Notes: a model not told the origin generated them from the letters alone. A stretch of DNA of 64,000 nt from Marinomonas ushuaiensis DSM 15871 (GCF_000521805.1 NZ_JAMB01000006.1:1-64000); one strand, 5' to 3'; shown: positions 21,151 through 31,398, numbered from the stretch's first letter. Numbers and translations are program-made.

Positions 21151-22668
21151 TTAAAAGAACCCCATTGGATTGATATTATAACTAACTAGCATATTCTTAG
21201 TTTGTTGATAATGCTCTAACGCCATTTTATGGGTTTCACGACCGATACCTGACTTCTTATAACCACCAAAGGCGGCATGCGCTGGATAATGGTGATAGCA
21301 ATTCATCCATACTCGACCTGCTTCTAAGTTTCTTCCCATACGATAGGCAAGATTTGTATCACGAGTCCAAACACCGGCACCTAGACCAAATTCACTGTCA
21401 TTGGCAATGGCTAACGCTTCAGCTTCGTCTTTAAACGTTGTCACACTGACTACTGGACCAAAGATTTCTTCTTGAAAAATACGCATCGTATTTGACCCTT
21501 TAAACAAGGTCGGTTGTACATAATAGCCCTTATTAAAACCATCAATAGGTGCAATACCACCACCAATCAGAAGTTCTGCTCCCTCTTCTTTACCAATATC
21601 AATATATTTCAATATTTTATCAAACTGCTCTTTAGAGGCCTGCGCCCCCACTTGAGTCTCTGTATCTAGAGGGTTACCTCGTTTGATGATTTTCGTACGT
21701 TCGATCACTAACGCCATAAATTCATCGTAGATGTCTTCTTGAATTAGAACGCGTGAAGGACAGGTACAAACTTCGCCTTGGTTAAAGAAAGCCAACACAA
21801 GCCCTTCAACACATTTACTGATAAACGATTCTTCCTGCTTCATGATGTCGGCAAAATAGATGTTTGGGGATTTCCCTCCTAACTCAACAGAAGACGGAAT
21901 GATATTTTCTGCTGCGCATTTTAAAATGCCAGCGCCTACTGGCGTAGAACCCGTAAAAGCGATTTTGGCAATACGTTTGCTTGATGCCAAAGCTTGACCC
22001 GCTTCTTTACCGAAGCCATTAACAATATTTAATACGCCCGGTGGCAGTAGGTCTTGAATGACTTTAACCAATTCAAGAATAGAGACAGGTGTTTGCTCAG
22101 CCGGTTTAAGAACCACACAGTTGCCTGCAGCCAGTGCTGGAGCAAGTTTCCACGCGGCCATTAGGATCGGAAAGTTCCAAGGAATAATCTGACCAACAAC
22201 CCCAAGCGGCTCATGGAAATGGTACGCCACTGTGTGCTCATCAATTTCAGCCGCGCTGCCTTCTTGCGAACGTAAACAACCTGCAAAATAACGGAAGTGA
22301 TCAGCCGCTAAAGGAATGTCAGCGTTTAATGTTTCACGTATGGCTTTACCATTGTCCCAAGTCTCAGCCACAGCAATTGCTTCTAAATGCTGCTCAATTC
22401 GATCGGCTATTTTTAATAGGATACCCGAACGATTCGCTACTGATGTTTTCCCCCAAGCGACACGAGCCGCGTGAGCTGCATCTAGTGCAAGGTTAATATC
22501 TTCTTCTGTAGAACGAGGAATTCGGCAAAATACTTCCCCATCTACTGGGCTAACTTTATCAAAATATTGGCCTTTAACAGGTGCTACCCATTCACCGCCA
22601 ATAAAGTTTCCATACTCGGTTTGAAATGTAATAAGGCTACCAGTAGTACCAGGTTTGGCATAAATCAT
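21151..22668 (-). CDS. NAD(P)-dependent aldehyde dehydrogenase (ExaC/AldB type)
   Basis: 505-aa class-3-fold aldehyde dehydrogenase. Glu262 ([11 protein letters not shown]) and the nucleophile Cys301 (FFNQGEVC, followed by a second Cys at 303) are intact, as is the cofactor segment [14 protein letters not shown]. The start MIYAKPG matches the usual beginning of acetaldehyde dehydrogenases linked to ethanol oxidation. I start at ATG 22668 because GGAG is 9 nt upstream; a GTG at 22683 would add five residues. It is divergent from an AraC regulator, which probably controls it. Confidence 0.93.
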   Translation of the reverse strand: MIYAKPGTTGSLITFQTEYGNFIGGEWVAPVKGQYFDKVSPVDGEVFCRIPRSTEEDINLALDAAHAARVAWGKTSVANRSGILLKIADRIEQHLEAIAVAETWDNGKAIRETLNADIPLAADHFRYFAGCLRSQEGSAAEIDEHTVAYHFHEPLGVVGQIIPWNFPILMAAWKLAPALAAGNCVVLKPAEQTPVSILELVKVIQDLLPPGVLNIVNGFGKEAGQALASSKRIAKIAFTGSTPVGAGILKCAAENIIPSSVELGGKSPNIYFADIMKQEESFISKCVEGLVLAFFNQGEVCTCPSRVLIQEDIYDEFMALVIERTKIIKRGNPLDTETQVGAQASKEQFDKILKYIDIGKEEGAELLIGGGIAPIDGFNKGYYVQPTLFKGSNTMRIFQEEIFGPVVSVTTFKDEAEALAIANDSEFGLGAGVWTRDTNLAYRMGRNLEAGRVWMNCYHHYPAHAAFGGYKKSGIGRETHKMALEHYQQTKNMLVSYNINPMGFF

Positions 22669-22759
22669 AGTAATTTTCTCCACTTTTTATTTTTTTTATA
22701 AGTTCAATTCAACAAAGGATTTATCTGAACCTTCACTCTAGAAACAATTCGCAAAGAAA

Positions 22760-22798
22760 ACTTGTCTCTCAGTCCATGATACTTGTCTACTGATCCAT
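22760..22798 (+). promoter_or_regulatory. Tandem direct repeat, probable AraC-family operator
   Basis: ACTTGTCTCTCAGTCCAT at 22760 and ACTTGTCTACTGATCCAT at 22781 agree at 13 of 18 positions and are spaced 21 bp apart, two helical turns. They lie about 90 bp from the aldehyde dehydrogenase start and 100 bp from the divergent AraC start. This spacing is the usual geometry for AraC/XylS dimers. Confidence 0.65.
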
Positions 22799-22898
22799 TT
22801 CTCTTTGTGTTTTAGTATTGACCAAAAGACAGGCAAGAGTGATGATGGAAAGAGTGAAAATGATCCACGCCAACTATAAATATAAAAGAGGTGTGTTA

Positions 22899-23822
22899 AT
22901 GAACCGTTCTTTCTCTACAGAAAAAACTCGACTTGAGCAGAAACGCTCACCCGTTCAGCTGGTCGAAAATCGTGTGTGTTTTGCAGGGCCGCATTCCGAA
23001 CTGAGTATCTACGATACTTATGAACAAGCCCAACAAGTCAGCTTAAAAGCCGACTCTTTGCTTTATTGCGGTATGGTGACCGGCGCAAAAGTCATGCACA
23101 CACAACACAATGGTCATGTCCCCTTTCTTCCCCACGAGTCTTTTATATTGGCGCCAGAAGAAGAGGTCTTTATTGATTTCCCAGAAGCCAGACTCGAACA
23201 GCCAACGACGTGTCTCACCATCGCAATTTCAAAAGAAAGAGTCGCACAGATCTGTGATCGCATGAATGACATCATGTTCAAATCTATGCCTTACGATACT
23301 GTCATTGACCCAAACCAACATTTACACACAATCCATACTCAAGCCACCCAGCAAGTACTTGATCGCTTAACCAGCGACTTTGTTCAAAATGACCCAGATC
23401 GAGATCTGTTAGTGGATTTTGGTGTCAGTGAATTGGTAACTCGCATATTGAGACATCATGGCAGAGACGCGTTATTACGATTTACTCAAAACTCACCTGA
23501 TGCAAACGGGCTTACTTGTGTCATTTATTGGATTGAACAGAACCTTGCTGAGCCGCTAGATATCAATCTATTGGCAAAAATGGCTTGCATGAGTCGTAGC
23601 CGATTTTATGAAAGTTTTAAACGCCAACTGGCTTGCACCCCATTGGAGTACCAGCATCAACGTAGGATGAATCGAGCCCATCAGCGCTTACAAGAAAAGT
23701 GTTCTGTGACAGAAGTGAGTTATGAATTAGGTTATCAGAGCTTGAGTCACTTCAGTCGACGCTTCCACCAGCATTTTGGTGTTTCTCCACGTCAAGTCAC
23801 TCAAACCCATAAGATTAATTAG
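22899..23822 (+). CDS. AraC family transcriptional regulator
   Basis: 307-aa regulator with an N-terminal ligand domain of the AraC_N type (about residues 20-190) and a C-terminal double helix-turn-helix (about 205-300). In the latter, the recognition region SRSRFYESFKRQLACTPLEY and the family signature SYELGYQSLSHFSRRFHQHFG are clear. I start at ATG 22899, preceded by AGAGGT at 6 nt; a TTG at 22818 gives a longer, poorly supported N-terminus. The adjacent divergent aldehyde dehydrogenase suggests an aldehyde- or alcohol-responsive activator. Confidence 0.9.
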   Translation: MNRSFSTEKTRLEQKRSPVQLVENRVCFAGPHSELSIYDTYEQAQQVSLKADSLLYCGMVTGAKVMHTQHNGHVPFLPHESFILAPEEEVFIDFPEARLEQPTTCLTIAISKERVAQICDRMNDIMFKSMPYDTVIDPNQHLHTIHTQATQQVLDRLTSDFVQNDPDRDLLVDFGVSELVTRILRHHGRDALLRFTQNSPDANGLTCVIYWIEQNLAEPLDINLLAKMACMSRSRFYESFKRQLACTPLEYQHQRRMNRAHQRLQEKCSVTEVSYELGYQSLSHFSRRFHQHFGVSPRQVTQTHKIN

Positions 23823-23848
23823 TCATTATTTATTACATTAACAGGACG

Positions 23849-25066
23849 TTAAAATGTATAACCTAGCTTAGATTTACAATAACTAAAAATAGCCAATATA
23901 AGCAGTAATCCAGACATCAAAGCAAGGAAGGGAACTAACTGCCCTATTTGGTAAAAAGAGGCCAAAACAACAGGGCCTAACGCCGCACCCAAGCCCTGCA
24001 TCGATGCATTCATGCTTGCTAAGCGGCTTTGCTGATCGTCTTTTACTAATAAGGTTTGCGCTGTCACGATACCTGGAAACAAGAAGCCCACGCCTGTACC
24101 AAACAACGCCATGGCGAATAAAACACCGGCATAAGAGTCTAAGAACATAAACGCCAACTGCGCTGATACGCCAATGCTCGTGCCTGCAACCACCAGTGTA
24201 ATTACACCTAATTGAAACCTCGGCACTAAAATCATTTGCACTAAAATACTAAAGCAAGACATGGTCATCATGGCATACCCTACCTGTTTCGTCGTTTCGG
24301 ACACATCCAAATGAAATCTGTCCTGGATCAAAAATGCCATGATCTGCTGAACACCCGTAATAGACAGTATGACCAGAGTCGACATACCCAAGAAAGGCAT
24401 AACTGGCTCTTTAAACCAATTAGTGGCTGGTGGTTTCTCAAATTGACGAACATGTTTTTTATCCTTGACAAAAAACATGACTAATACGGCAGCACAACCT
24501 GCAAGAAAAGCGATAATGTAAAACGGTGCCGTTAACCCTAATCCACTCAATAGTGATGCACATGCAGGACCTAAAATCATACCAATACTAAAAGAGGCGC
24601 CAATTTTAGCAATCGTTGCACTACGGTGCTTAATATCTGTATGAGCAATCAGAAAAGTTTGAACTGAAGGTAAAATGCCGGCGATTCCAAGAGCAAATAC
24701 CACACGCAAAACAAACACTAGATAGTAAGTCTGTTCTGCTGACAAATCACGTTCTAAGGCACCCTGTAATACAAACCCTGTCATGCCAATAGTGACCGCA
24801 TAACAGCTCATACCGATAATCACAGAGCGGACGCGACCAATTCGATTGATAATGCCTCCCCAAAAGAAAGCAGCAACAACAAACGTCGCAGCACCTGCAG
24901 TAATCAAGGTACTAATACGCACATCAGCCAAACCAATTTCACGACCAATGGGCGGTAAAGAGGTAAAAATAAAAGACTGCCCGATGCCTACTGCTGCCAA
25001 GCAGAAGAGCAATAATCCACGAGAAAGGCGTTCAGGAAAAGAAATAAAGTTGTCAGGAGTAGTCAA
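23849..25066 (-). CDS. Major facilitator superfamily transporter
   Basis: 405 aa with about 12 transmembrane segments. The MFS loop motif appears as GGIINRIGRVRSVIIGM after TM2, and a charged central loop (KDKKHVRQFEKPPATNW) separates the two halves. The substrate is not apparent. Translation starts at TTG 25066 with AAGGA 6 nt upstream; no in-frame ATG lies near. It could follow the second MFS gene in one transcript, 177 bp apart. Confidence 0.85.
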   Translation of the reverse strand: MTTPDNFISFPERLSRGLLLFCLAAVGIGQSFIFTSLPPIGREIGLADVRISTLITAGAATFVVAAFFWGGIINRIGRVRSVIIGMSCYAVTIGMTGFVLQGALERDLSAEQTYYLVFVLRVVFALGIAGILPSVQTFLIAHTDIKHRSATIAKIGASFSIGMILGPACASLLSGLGLTAPFYIIAFLAGCAAVLVMFFVKDKKHVRQFEKPPATNWFKEPVMPFLGMSTLVILSITGVQQIMAFLIQDRFHLDVSETTKQVGYAMMTMSCFSILVQMILVPRFQLGVITLVVAGTSIGVSAQLAFMFLDSYAGVLFAMALFGTGVGFLFPGIVTAQTLLVKDDQQSRLASMNASMQGLGAALGPVVLASFYQIGQLVPFLALMSGLLLILAIFSYCKSKLGYTF

Positions 25067-25243
25067 TGTAAGTCCTTGATAGAGGCGAGCTAAAAAATCA
25101 GGCGCTGTGCTTTATCGTGCTGATTTTAATAAGTCGTTAAAATAACATATTTTACGCCTCACCTCTGGCGCTAATTTCGCTTGAAAGCGGTTATGAAAGA
25201 TAGGCAGAAAACGTTATATCTTTTCAAAATCCCTCTCAAAAAA

Positions 25244-26443
25244 TTAAACCGTTCGTTTTGAAATAAGGTGAAAGAGCCAAAATAAGCCTAATGCATAAAT
25301 TAGAAAAGTGACGCTCAACCAATGCAAACCAAAATACTCCCCCACTAACCCACTGATCACAGGTAACGTCATTCCGCCCATTACTGCGGCACTGACTTGA
25401 AAACCAATGGCATGAGTAGAGTAAGATTTTCCAACGCGAATAACCGTCTGAGAAATCATGCAAGGAAAAATAGGTGCGGCACAAAACCCCACTAACGCCA
25501 AACCAAGATAGCTCGTATAAGTCGTAATATTTATATTAAAAAGTACCACACCGAACACGACACCGATCAAACAAAGGCGCAATAACACATCAACCAAAAA
25601 ACGCTCGACTAGAAAACCAAAAACAGCCCTCCCAAATGCCAAAGATCCCCAATAAATAGCAACCCAAGTTCCTGCGCTTGCTAATGAAATACCTCGGGAT
25701 TCAGTCATCACGGTAAAAGCCCACTGCCCGATACCAAACTCAACGCCTGTGTATAAAAAGAAGAAAGCAATTTGATATTGGATAAGAGGATGTTTTAACG
25801 CCTGAATCTGTGTAATTTTTTGAGGTAAATCTATAGAGAGATTTGACGTCTCATCTGTTGTATTTTCTACCTTCTGAGTAAGGTGCTTATCACTTTCCCA
25901 CAGGTTACGACTAAAAATAAAGACCACTGTGATTGTGAATAAAATAACAGCAAGAACCGCGTAACCTAGACGCCAATTCTGAGAGAAATTCACCAGCACG
26001 GTGGTAATGATGATGGGGCCTGTTGTTGCGCCAACACCAAAGGCAGCATGGAGCCAGTTCATGTGTCGGGTTGAAAAATGTTCCGCTGCATAAGCATTCA
26101 ATCCAGCATCAATCGCACCAGACCCCATGCCAATCAAAATCGCAAACAGAACAAAAACAATGAAGCTAGAACTAGAGTAGAAACCGAATAAACCAAGGCT
26201 GACAAAAAAACTGCTTAGTATCAATAAACGCCCAACACCGAGGCGAGACAGTAAATAACCGACAGAAAAACTCGAAATGAGATAACCGATACCACTGCTG
26301 AGAATGACTAGACCAAGCCATCCTATTGGGACACCAAATTCAATACGAACAAATGGCCAATTAATACCATGTGCCGCATCAGGCAAACCTAAACTGATAA
26401 AGCCTAAATAGGCAATAAATAACAACACGCCCGATGTGCGCAT
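25244..26443 (-). CDS. Major facilitator superfamily transporter (FucP/YbjJ-like)
   Basis: 399 aa, about 12 transmembrane segments. The N-terminus FISLGLPDAAHGINWP and the motif GMGSGAIDAGLNAYAAEHF are typical of the sugar/fucose-permease-like MFS branch that includes YbjJ. A polar central loop spans about residues 180-215. The substrate is unknown. It is downstream of folM-folE and the small Trp-rich gene, with 90 bp gaps. Confidence 0.85.
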   Translation of the reverse strand: MRTSGVLLFIAYLGFISLGLPDAAHGINWPFVRIEFGVPIGWLGLVILSSGIGYLISSFSVGYLLSRLGVGRLLILSSFFVSLGLFGFYSSSSFIVFVLFAILIGMGSGAIDAGLNAYAAEHFSTRHMNWLHAAFGVGATTGPIIITTVLVNFSQNWRLGYAVLAVILFTITVVFIFSRNLWESDKHLTQKVENTTDETSNLSIDLPQKITQIQALKHPLIQYQIAFFFLYTGVEFGIGQWAFTVMTESRGISLASAGTWVAIYWGSLAFGRAVFGFLVERFLVDVLLRLCLIGVVFGVVLFNINITTYTSYLGLALVGFCAAPIFPCMISQTVIRVGKSYSTHAIGFQVSAAVMGGMTLPVISGLVGEYFGLHWLSVTFLIYALGLFWLFHLISKRTV

Positions 26444-26533
26444 GAAAACACCCTTATTGACGTTGTTTTGTATTTCAGCGCACTTTCCATATAAATGAAA
26501 TTTTCAAATGGACTTAAATGGATAAAAAAACGA

Positions 26534-26809
26534 TTATTTGAATAACCTACGCTTTTCTTTTTCTATCGGTTTCCACTTCCAATTAGGCGCTTCACCTTTT
26601 ACAAAATAAACAGCGAGTAAAGCCAATGTACTAACAGAAACCAATAAAATCCATTTGAAAAGTTCTTCTTTAGGGTCTATCCAAAAGCTAATAAAGCCGA
26701 CAGCAAACAAATAAAACATCTGTACGAACCAGCCTTGCCAAGCCGTTGGACGACCCCAGCCCCAACCATTCTTTTTTGCTGGAAACCAAACTGCTTTTTT
26801 CTCTGTCAT
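26534..26809 (-). CDS. Small Trp-rich two-helix membrane protein, function unknown
   Basis: 91 aa. The N-terminus VWFPAKKNGWGWGRPTAWQG is a Trp/Gly-rich block that I recall from short conserved hypothetical proteins in many proteobacteria. Two hydrophobic segments follow (about 26-44 and 50-68), then a basic tail (KPIEKEKRRLFK). The likely location is the inner membrane with both termini in the cytoplasm. No function is known to me. Confidence 0.75.
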   Translation of the reverse strand: MTEKKAVWFPAKKNGWGWGRPTAWQGWFVQMFYLFAVGFISFWIDPKEELFKWILLVSVSTLALLAVYFVKGEAPNWKWKPIEKEKRRLFK

Positions 26810-26938
26810 CTTGTTCGCCTTATTCTATTTGCCTTTATGGCTCAATAATTCGCTTTACGCAGCCACTTTGTCTGAGTTTCAACTATCAAAAAAACCTTTG
26901 TTGAAAGGCCTTCTTGTTTGATTCTTGTGACAAATCTA

Positions 26939-27619
26939 TTACCGAGCAAGGAACTCACTGCGGGTTTTGTCGCTGCGTTTGAATAAACCACCTAACGCGG
27001 TTGTTTGCGTTGAAGAACTCGCATCCATAACACCACGTGATTTCACACAGTAATGAACCGCATCCATACTGACGGCTACGTTATCCGTTTCAAGCAAAAC
27101 TTGTAGAGTGACTAACACTTGTTGGGTAAGACGTTCCTGAACTTGAGGTCGCTGAGCAAAAAAACGAACGATACGGTTAATCTTTGATAAGCCGATGATC
27201 TTCGTCTTAGGTAAATAAGCGACTTTAGCTAAACCATCAATGGTGACGAAATGATGTTCGCAGGTGCTGGTAAAGCTAATATCGCTTACCTTAACCATTT
27301 CATCGACTTTCATCTTATTTTCAATCACGGTGATTTTTGGAAAGTGAGCGTAATCCAATCCAGAGAAAATTTCCTTCACGTACATTTTAGCAATGCGGTG
27401 AGGTGTTTCCGTTAAGCTATCATCAGTAAGGTCTAAACCTAATGTCGTCACAACATCTTCAAATGCGCTTTTAATACGCTGATATTTTTCTTCAGTCGTT
27501 AAACCTGTATCAATCATAGGGGTTTCTAAGCCCTTACTGATTAAGGCGTCACGCACTCGCATTGCCTCATCAGACAACTCAAGGCGACTTACATTCGTTT
27601 GTTCAGCTGTATTGTTCAT
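26939..27619 (-). CDS. folE: GTP cyclohydrolase I
   Basis: 226-aa enzyme converting GTP to 7,8-dihydroneopterin triphosphate, the entry to folate and pterin synthesis. The zinc ligands are Cys120 and His123 ([13 protein letters not shown]) and Cys191 ([10 protein letters not shown]), spaced as in E. coli FolE, so it is a zinc-dependent type IA enzyme. It follows folM by 67 bp on the same strand, which suggests the pair also serves tetrahydromonapterin synthesis. Confidence 0.96.
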   Translation of the reverse strand: MNNTAEQTNVSRLELSDEAMRVRDALISKGLETPMIDTGLTTEEKYQRIKSAFEDVVTTLGLDLTDDSLTETPHRIAKMYVKEIFSGLDYAHFPKITVIENKMKVDEMVKVSDISFTSTCEHHFVTIDGLAKVAYLPKTKIIGLSKINRIVRFFAQRPQVQERLTQQVLVTLQVLLETDNVAVSMDAVHYCVKSRGVMDASSSTQTTALGGLFKRSDKTRSEFLAR

Positions 27620-27686
27620 ATTCTTGTCCTATTCGCTTAACCTTGTCATTCAACATGGAGCTTTTTAAAAAATTACATTTGGCGGG

Positions 27687-28409
27687 TTATGCCAAGTGTC
27701 GTCCTCCATCAAGTGACAAGGTTCGGCCTGTCATATAACGGCTCTCTAAAATGTATTTTACCGCTAACACGGACTCTTGGTCTCCTGCTTCAATACGCAG
27801 TAAAGACTTGCTGAGTGCTTTTTTTCTGTATTCCTCATCATCACCTTCATTAAACATCAAAAGAGAAGGTGCGATCGCATTTACTTTAACCTTTGGAGCA
27901 AATCGTTTGGCAAATGAAACGGTTAAATTAGCCAAACCAGCCTTACTTGAAGCGTAAGCAATGTGTTTATCGCTTCCCTTTTCAGCGACATAGTCCGTCA
28001 TGTGGATAATGTCAGCCATACCATGTTGCTCAAAGCCTGCACATAATAATCCTTCAAAGGCCAGATTTATACGGTAAGGTGCAAATACATGCACTTGCCA
28101 CATTTTTTCCATCAATATGGCAGTATCTGAGTGTGCCTCTTCAGATTCCCACTCGGATGCATTATGAATAACACCTCTTAATGACTGATACTCTTTTTGA
28201 ATGAGAGCAATAAAATCATCCACACCCGCCTGGTTGGAAAAGTCAGCTTGAATACAGCGAATACCTTGCTCCTCCAATGTTTTAAGCTGCTCTCTGTTCT
28301 TACGATAGGTAATAATGACTTCGTAGCCTTGCTCGGCCAACGCTTGTGCGCATGCCAAACCAAGACGTTGTGCGCCGCCAGTAATAATAATTGGCATTCT
28401 AGTTGTCAT
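27687..28409 (-). CDS. folM: Dihydromonapterin reductase (FolM, short-chain dehydrogenase)
   Basis: 240-aa classical SDR. The cofactor motif is IIITGGAQRLGLACA, the central motif is VIHNASEW, and the catalytic Tyr and Lys are in YASSKAGL. HNASEW and the GGAQRLG start are characteristic of FolM. This enzyme reduces dihydromonapterin to tetrahydromonapterin, the cofactor of bacterial phenylalanine hydroxylase, with weak dihydrofolate reductase activity. Linkage to folE supports the call over a generic SDR. Confidence 0.88.
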   Translation of the reverse strand: MTTRMPIIITGGAQRLGLACAQALAEQGYEVIITYRKNREQLKTLEEQGIRCIQADFSNQAGVDDFIALIQKEYQSLRGVIHNASEWESEEAHSDTAILMEKMWQVHVFAPYRINLAFEGLLCAGFEQHGMADIIHMTDYVAEKGSDKHIAYASSKAGLANLTVSFAKRFAPKVKVNAIAPSLLMFNEGDDEEYRKKALSKSLLRIEAGDQESVLAVKYILESRYMTGRTLSLDGGRHLA

Positions 28410-28633
28410 TCGTCCATCCCTACTCGATTTTTAAATGAGCTTGATAGGAGCCATCATACAGACACAAATTCTATTAATGAACTAATCTAAACTATGTTAC
28501 AAAAGACATAATCCAATATTCGATTTGTATCGTATAAATTGAACTTATCTTTTAAAACAAAATCTAAAAAATCAGTATCAAGAAACTTGTTTAATTTACC
28601 CACCTTAAATTTGAAGTTAAAAAGGGAGTTGAA

Positions 28634-29554
28634 ATGAGCTTACAAACAGAGAAAAAAGATCTCGCCTTATCGGCAAAAGACATTCCTCAAGAAGCGTTTG
28701 ATTGGTACGACGAATATGCCCATGGCGATATCGACCGACGCACTTTTTTATCTCGCCTTGGAACCCTTAGCATCACGGGACTAACACTTTCTGTCGTCGC
28801 TGGTGCGCTGACACCAAACTACGCACTAGCTGATCAGGTTTCTTTTAATGATTCTGATATCACAGCAAGCTATGTGGAATTTGACTCCCCAAATGGTCAC
28901 GGTAAAGCGCGTGGCTACTTAGTTGTTCCAAAAGGCGTCGATGCAAACAATAAAGCCGCAACTGTTTTAGTTGCTCATGAAAACCGCGGCTTGAACCCAT
29001 ACATTGAAGACGTTGCTCGTCGTTTAGCAAAAGCTGGCTTTATCGCTCTTGCTCCTGATGCATTGTTCCCTTTAGGTGGTTACCCTGGCAATGATGACGA
29101 AGGTCGTGCTATGCAAAGAACGCTAGACGGCAGCAAGATCACGGGTGATTTCATGGATGCGGCAACGCTTTTAAAGAATCATGACTTTAGTACAGGCAAA
29201 GTCGGTATGGTAGGTTTCTGCTTTGGTGGGTACCTGACCAATGCTCTGGTTGCTAATATGCCTGATACCATTAATGCAGGCGCGCCTTATTACGGTACAC
29301 CAGCAAAATCAAACATCGACAAAATCAAAGCACCATTGCAAATTCATTTTGCTGAGCTAGATACGCGAGTGAATGCCACTTGGCCAGATTATGAAAAAGC
29401 CTTAAAAGCCAACAAAGTAGATTACACAGCGTACGTGTATCCGAAAGCAAATCATGGCTTCCATAATGACTCAACGGCGCGTTATCAAGAAAATAATGCA
29501 GAATTAGCTTGGGAAAGAACTGTGAGCTTCTTTAAGAAAACATTAAATAGCTAA
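28634..29554 (+). CDS. Exported dienelactone hydrolase family protein (YghX-like)
   Basis: 306-aa alpha/beta hydrolase. A Tat-type leader is seen: Arg35-Arg36 in DRRTFLS, then a hydrophobic stretch to about residue 66 (ALA-DQV). The catalytic triad is Cys196 (GFCFGG), Asp243 (ELDTRVN) and His274 (ANHGFHND). The substrate is unknown; the family hydrolyses ester or lactone bonds. GGGAG precedes the ATG. It stands alone between divergent folM and the converging glycosyltransferase. Confidence 0.88.
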   Translation: MSLQTEKKDLALSAKDIPQEAFDWYDEYAHGDIDRRTFLSRLGTLSITGLTLSVVAGALTPNYALADQVSFNDSDITASYVEFDSPNGHGKARGYLVVPKGVDANNKAATVLVAHENRGLNPYIEDVARRLAKAGFIALAPDALFPLGGYPGNDDEGRAMQRTLDGSKITGDFMDAATLLKNHDFSTGKVGMVGFCFGGYLTNALVANMPDTINAGAPYYGTPAKSNIDKIKAPLQIHFAELDTRVNATWPDYEKALKANKVDYTAYVYPKANHGFHNDSTARYQENNAELAWERTVSFFKKTLNS

Positions 29555-29599
29555 CGAAATTACCTAACGAAATGAAATATGAAAGCGTTGTGGCAGAAG

Positions 29600-30691
29600 C
29601 TATGCCGTAACGTTTTTCGTATTTAATGACGATGATTTTGAGTTATATTTGAAATCAATACCACGTACATTCGGTGTTTTCCGCCACAAAGACTCACACA
29701 AGTCCGACACACTGATATCATTGTCAGATTGCAACCAAGCAACCACAGCACGGGCAACATTCGGATAAGAAATTTGTACAACACGGCTTGTTTCCAGCCA
29801 CTCTAAAATCACATCTGCATTTAATACATCCGTTGTTTTCGCAATACCTAATGCTTCTAGAGCAATAGCATTCGAATGCTGTTCTATTTGTCCTTTCAGC
29901 GGTTTTGCTAAAATACGACGACCTAACTGAAGCGCCTCTGAATTCAATTCAAAACCGGCATTACACAATACAGACTCACACTCAGATAAATTTTGTTGGA
30001 ATTGTTGACGACTAAAAGCAAACACTTCTACGTTGCCGTACACGCCGGGCTCGATATCCTTGCAATGCAGTCTAAAGCGATAGCCAGGAACGCCTTCTAA
30101 CCATTCCAATACAGCTTCACTGTTTTCAAACGGTAAATACACTAAAACCAACTCAGCATTAGGCGCATTTTTCATTTCTTGGGCATGAATAAGTGGCGGC
30201 AATATTGGATGACCAAAATGATGCCAATGCGCACCTAATTGCGTCGCAGCAGGAGCAAAATTCGACATTACCCATTGCGCAAGAATGTTTTTCTTATAGC
30301 GAGGAATATCATGTTTAAAAGCATATTGATGACCAAAACCAATACATGGAACATTTTGAGTCTTTGCGGCCCAAGCAACAATAGGCTCAAAGTCCGTAAT
30401 AACCAAATCATAGCCACGCGTATCTAAGGAGCGAATATCTTGGATCAACTTTATAAAATTAGCTTTTCGACAGGTCGCTAGTAAATCCAATTTACCATTA
30501 CGAGCAACAAAGCTAAGACCTAGAAAAGTACGATAATCACCAAATACCGCCATATCAAAATAGTCTTCTGGCGCGCGACCAGAAAAAACAAAATCCACTT
30601 CAAAACCAGCCACTTTCATTTCTGCTGCCATGGCTCTTGCTCGAGTTATATGGCCGTTGCCTGTACCTTGAACCCCATAGAGTATTTTCAT
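29600..30691 (-). CDS. Glycosyltransferase of the MJ1255/VC2487 family
   Basis: 363-aa GT-B-like protein. The N-terminus MKILYGVQGTGNGHITRARAMAAE (glycine-rich loop) and the CNAGFELNSEALQLGRRIL region, with KPLKGQIEQHSNA, fit the MJ1255/VC2487 family, whose acceptor I cannot name. I start at ATG 30691, which overlaps the stop of the PAP2 gene by ATGA. Extending upstream to 30841 would read 50 unrelated residues inside the PAP2 gene. A glycolipid or envelope role is an inference from the coupled phosphatase. Confidence 0.87.
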   Translation of the reverse strand: MKILYGVQGTGNGHITRARAMAAEMKVAGFEVDFVFSGRAPEDYFDMAVFGDYRTFLGLSFVARNGKLDLLATCRKANFIKLIQDIRSLDTRGYDLVITDFEPIVAWAAKTQNVPCIGFGHQYAFKHDIPRYKKNILAQWVMSNFAPAATQLGAHWHHFGHPILPPLIHAQEMKNAPNAELVLVYLPFENSEAVLEWLEGVPGYRFRLHCKDIEPGVYGNVEVFAFSRQQFQQNLSECESVLCNAGFELNSEALQLGRRILAKPLKGQIEQHSNAIALEALGIAKTTDVLNADVILEWLETSRVVQISYPNVARAVVAWLQSDNDISVSDLCESLWRKTPNVRGIDFKYNSKSSSLNTKNVTA

Positions 30692-31203
30692 ACTAACAAT
30701 CCGATCATAAACGCTGCACAGGCAATACCAAGCAAAGCCCCTATGACGGTATCTGTTGGAAAATGCACACCAAGGAAAATACGAGACAAACCAACATTTG
30801 CGGCCCAAAAATACAACATCATATTTACACTTGGAAACCACTCACTTAGACAATACGCAATAAAAAATGCGCCTGATGTATGACCTGACGGAAACGAAAA
30901 CTGGTCAGATGGAATAATAAAGCTACAAAAATCATCAAGCGCATCCGCAGGACGATTACGCTTAAAACCTCGCTTTAAAACAAAATACACAATACGTTCA
31001 AGCAAGAAACCAAAAACCAAAACCGCAACCAAAGTGTCGTAGCCAGCAATCCAAAAAATAATTGCCGCTGCCACATAGAGAGGACCATCGGCTGTAAATG
31101 ATATAGCTCGCCCAATGCGAGTTAATCTGGCTCTGTGCTTACGAGCCATAAACCAATAGAAAGTCTGGACATCAAAGGTATGGATGTTTTGAAGTATATT
31201 CAT
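30688..31203 (-). CDS. PAP2-family membrane phosphatase
   Basis: 171-aa type-2 phosphatidic acid phosphatase-like membrane protein. The three catalytic motifs are KRGFKRNRP, PSGHTSG and SRIFLGVHFPTD, with hydrophobic segments around them. Members dephosphorylate phosphatidic acid, undecaprenyl pyrophosphate or lipid A; the substrate here is open. It is translationally coupled (ATGA) to the glycosyltransferase. Confidence 0.92.
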   Translation of the reverse strand: MNILQNIHTFDVQTFYWFMARKHRARLTRIGRAISFTADGPLYVAAAIIFWIAGYDTLVAVLVFGFLLERIVYFVLKRGFKRNRPADALDDFCSFIIPSDQFSFPSGHTSGAFFIAYCLSEWFPSVNMMLYFWAANVGLSRIFLGVHFPTDTVIGALLGIACAAFMIGLLV

Positions 31204-31327
31204 TTTGTCACCTTATTAATTTTGTCTTACTCTCAACATAGACGAGTAAAATGTCATTTAGGTGACAGAGATATGACAACTTGGAGACATACTTTATTGG
31301 AGAAAAATATTCCTAAAAACACAGACA

Positions 31328-31355
31328 AAAATGCCTCGTTATAGCGAGGCATTTT
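31328..31355 (-). terminator. Terminator after pldA
   Basis: AAAATGCCTCG-TTATAG-CGAGGCATTTT, an 11-bp stem. On the minus strand T residues continue past the second arm. Confidence 0.88.
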
Positions 31356-31398
31356 AAACATGAGACAATCATCACTTAGATTTTACTTACCGATAAAA

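Noticed and set aside
30692..30841. 50-codon N-terminal extension of the glycosyltransferase
   Set aside because: It lies inside the PAP2 gene in another frame; the family start MKILYGVQGTG and the ATGA overlap fix the start at 30691.
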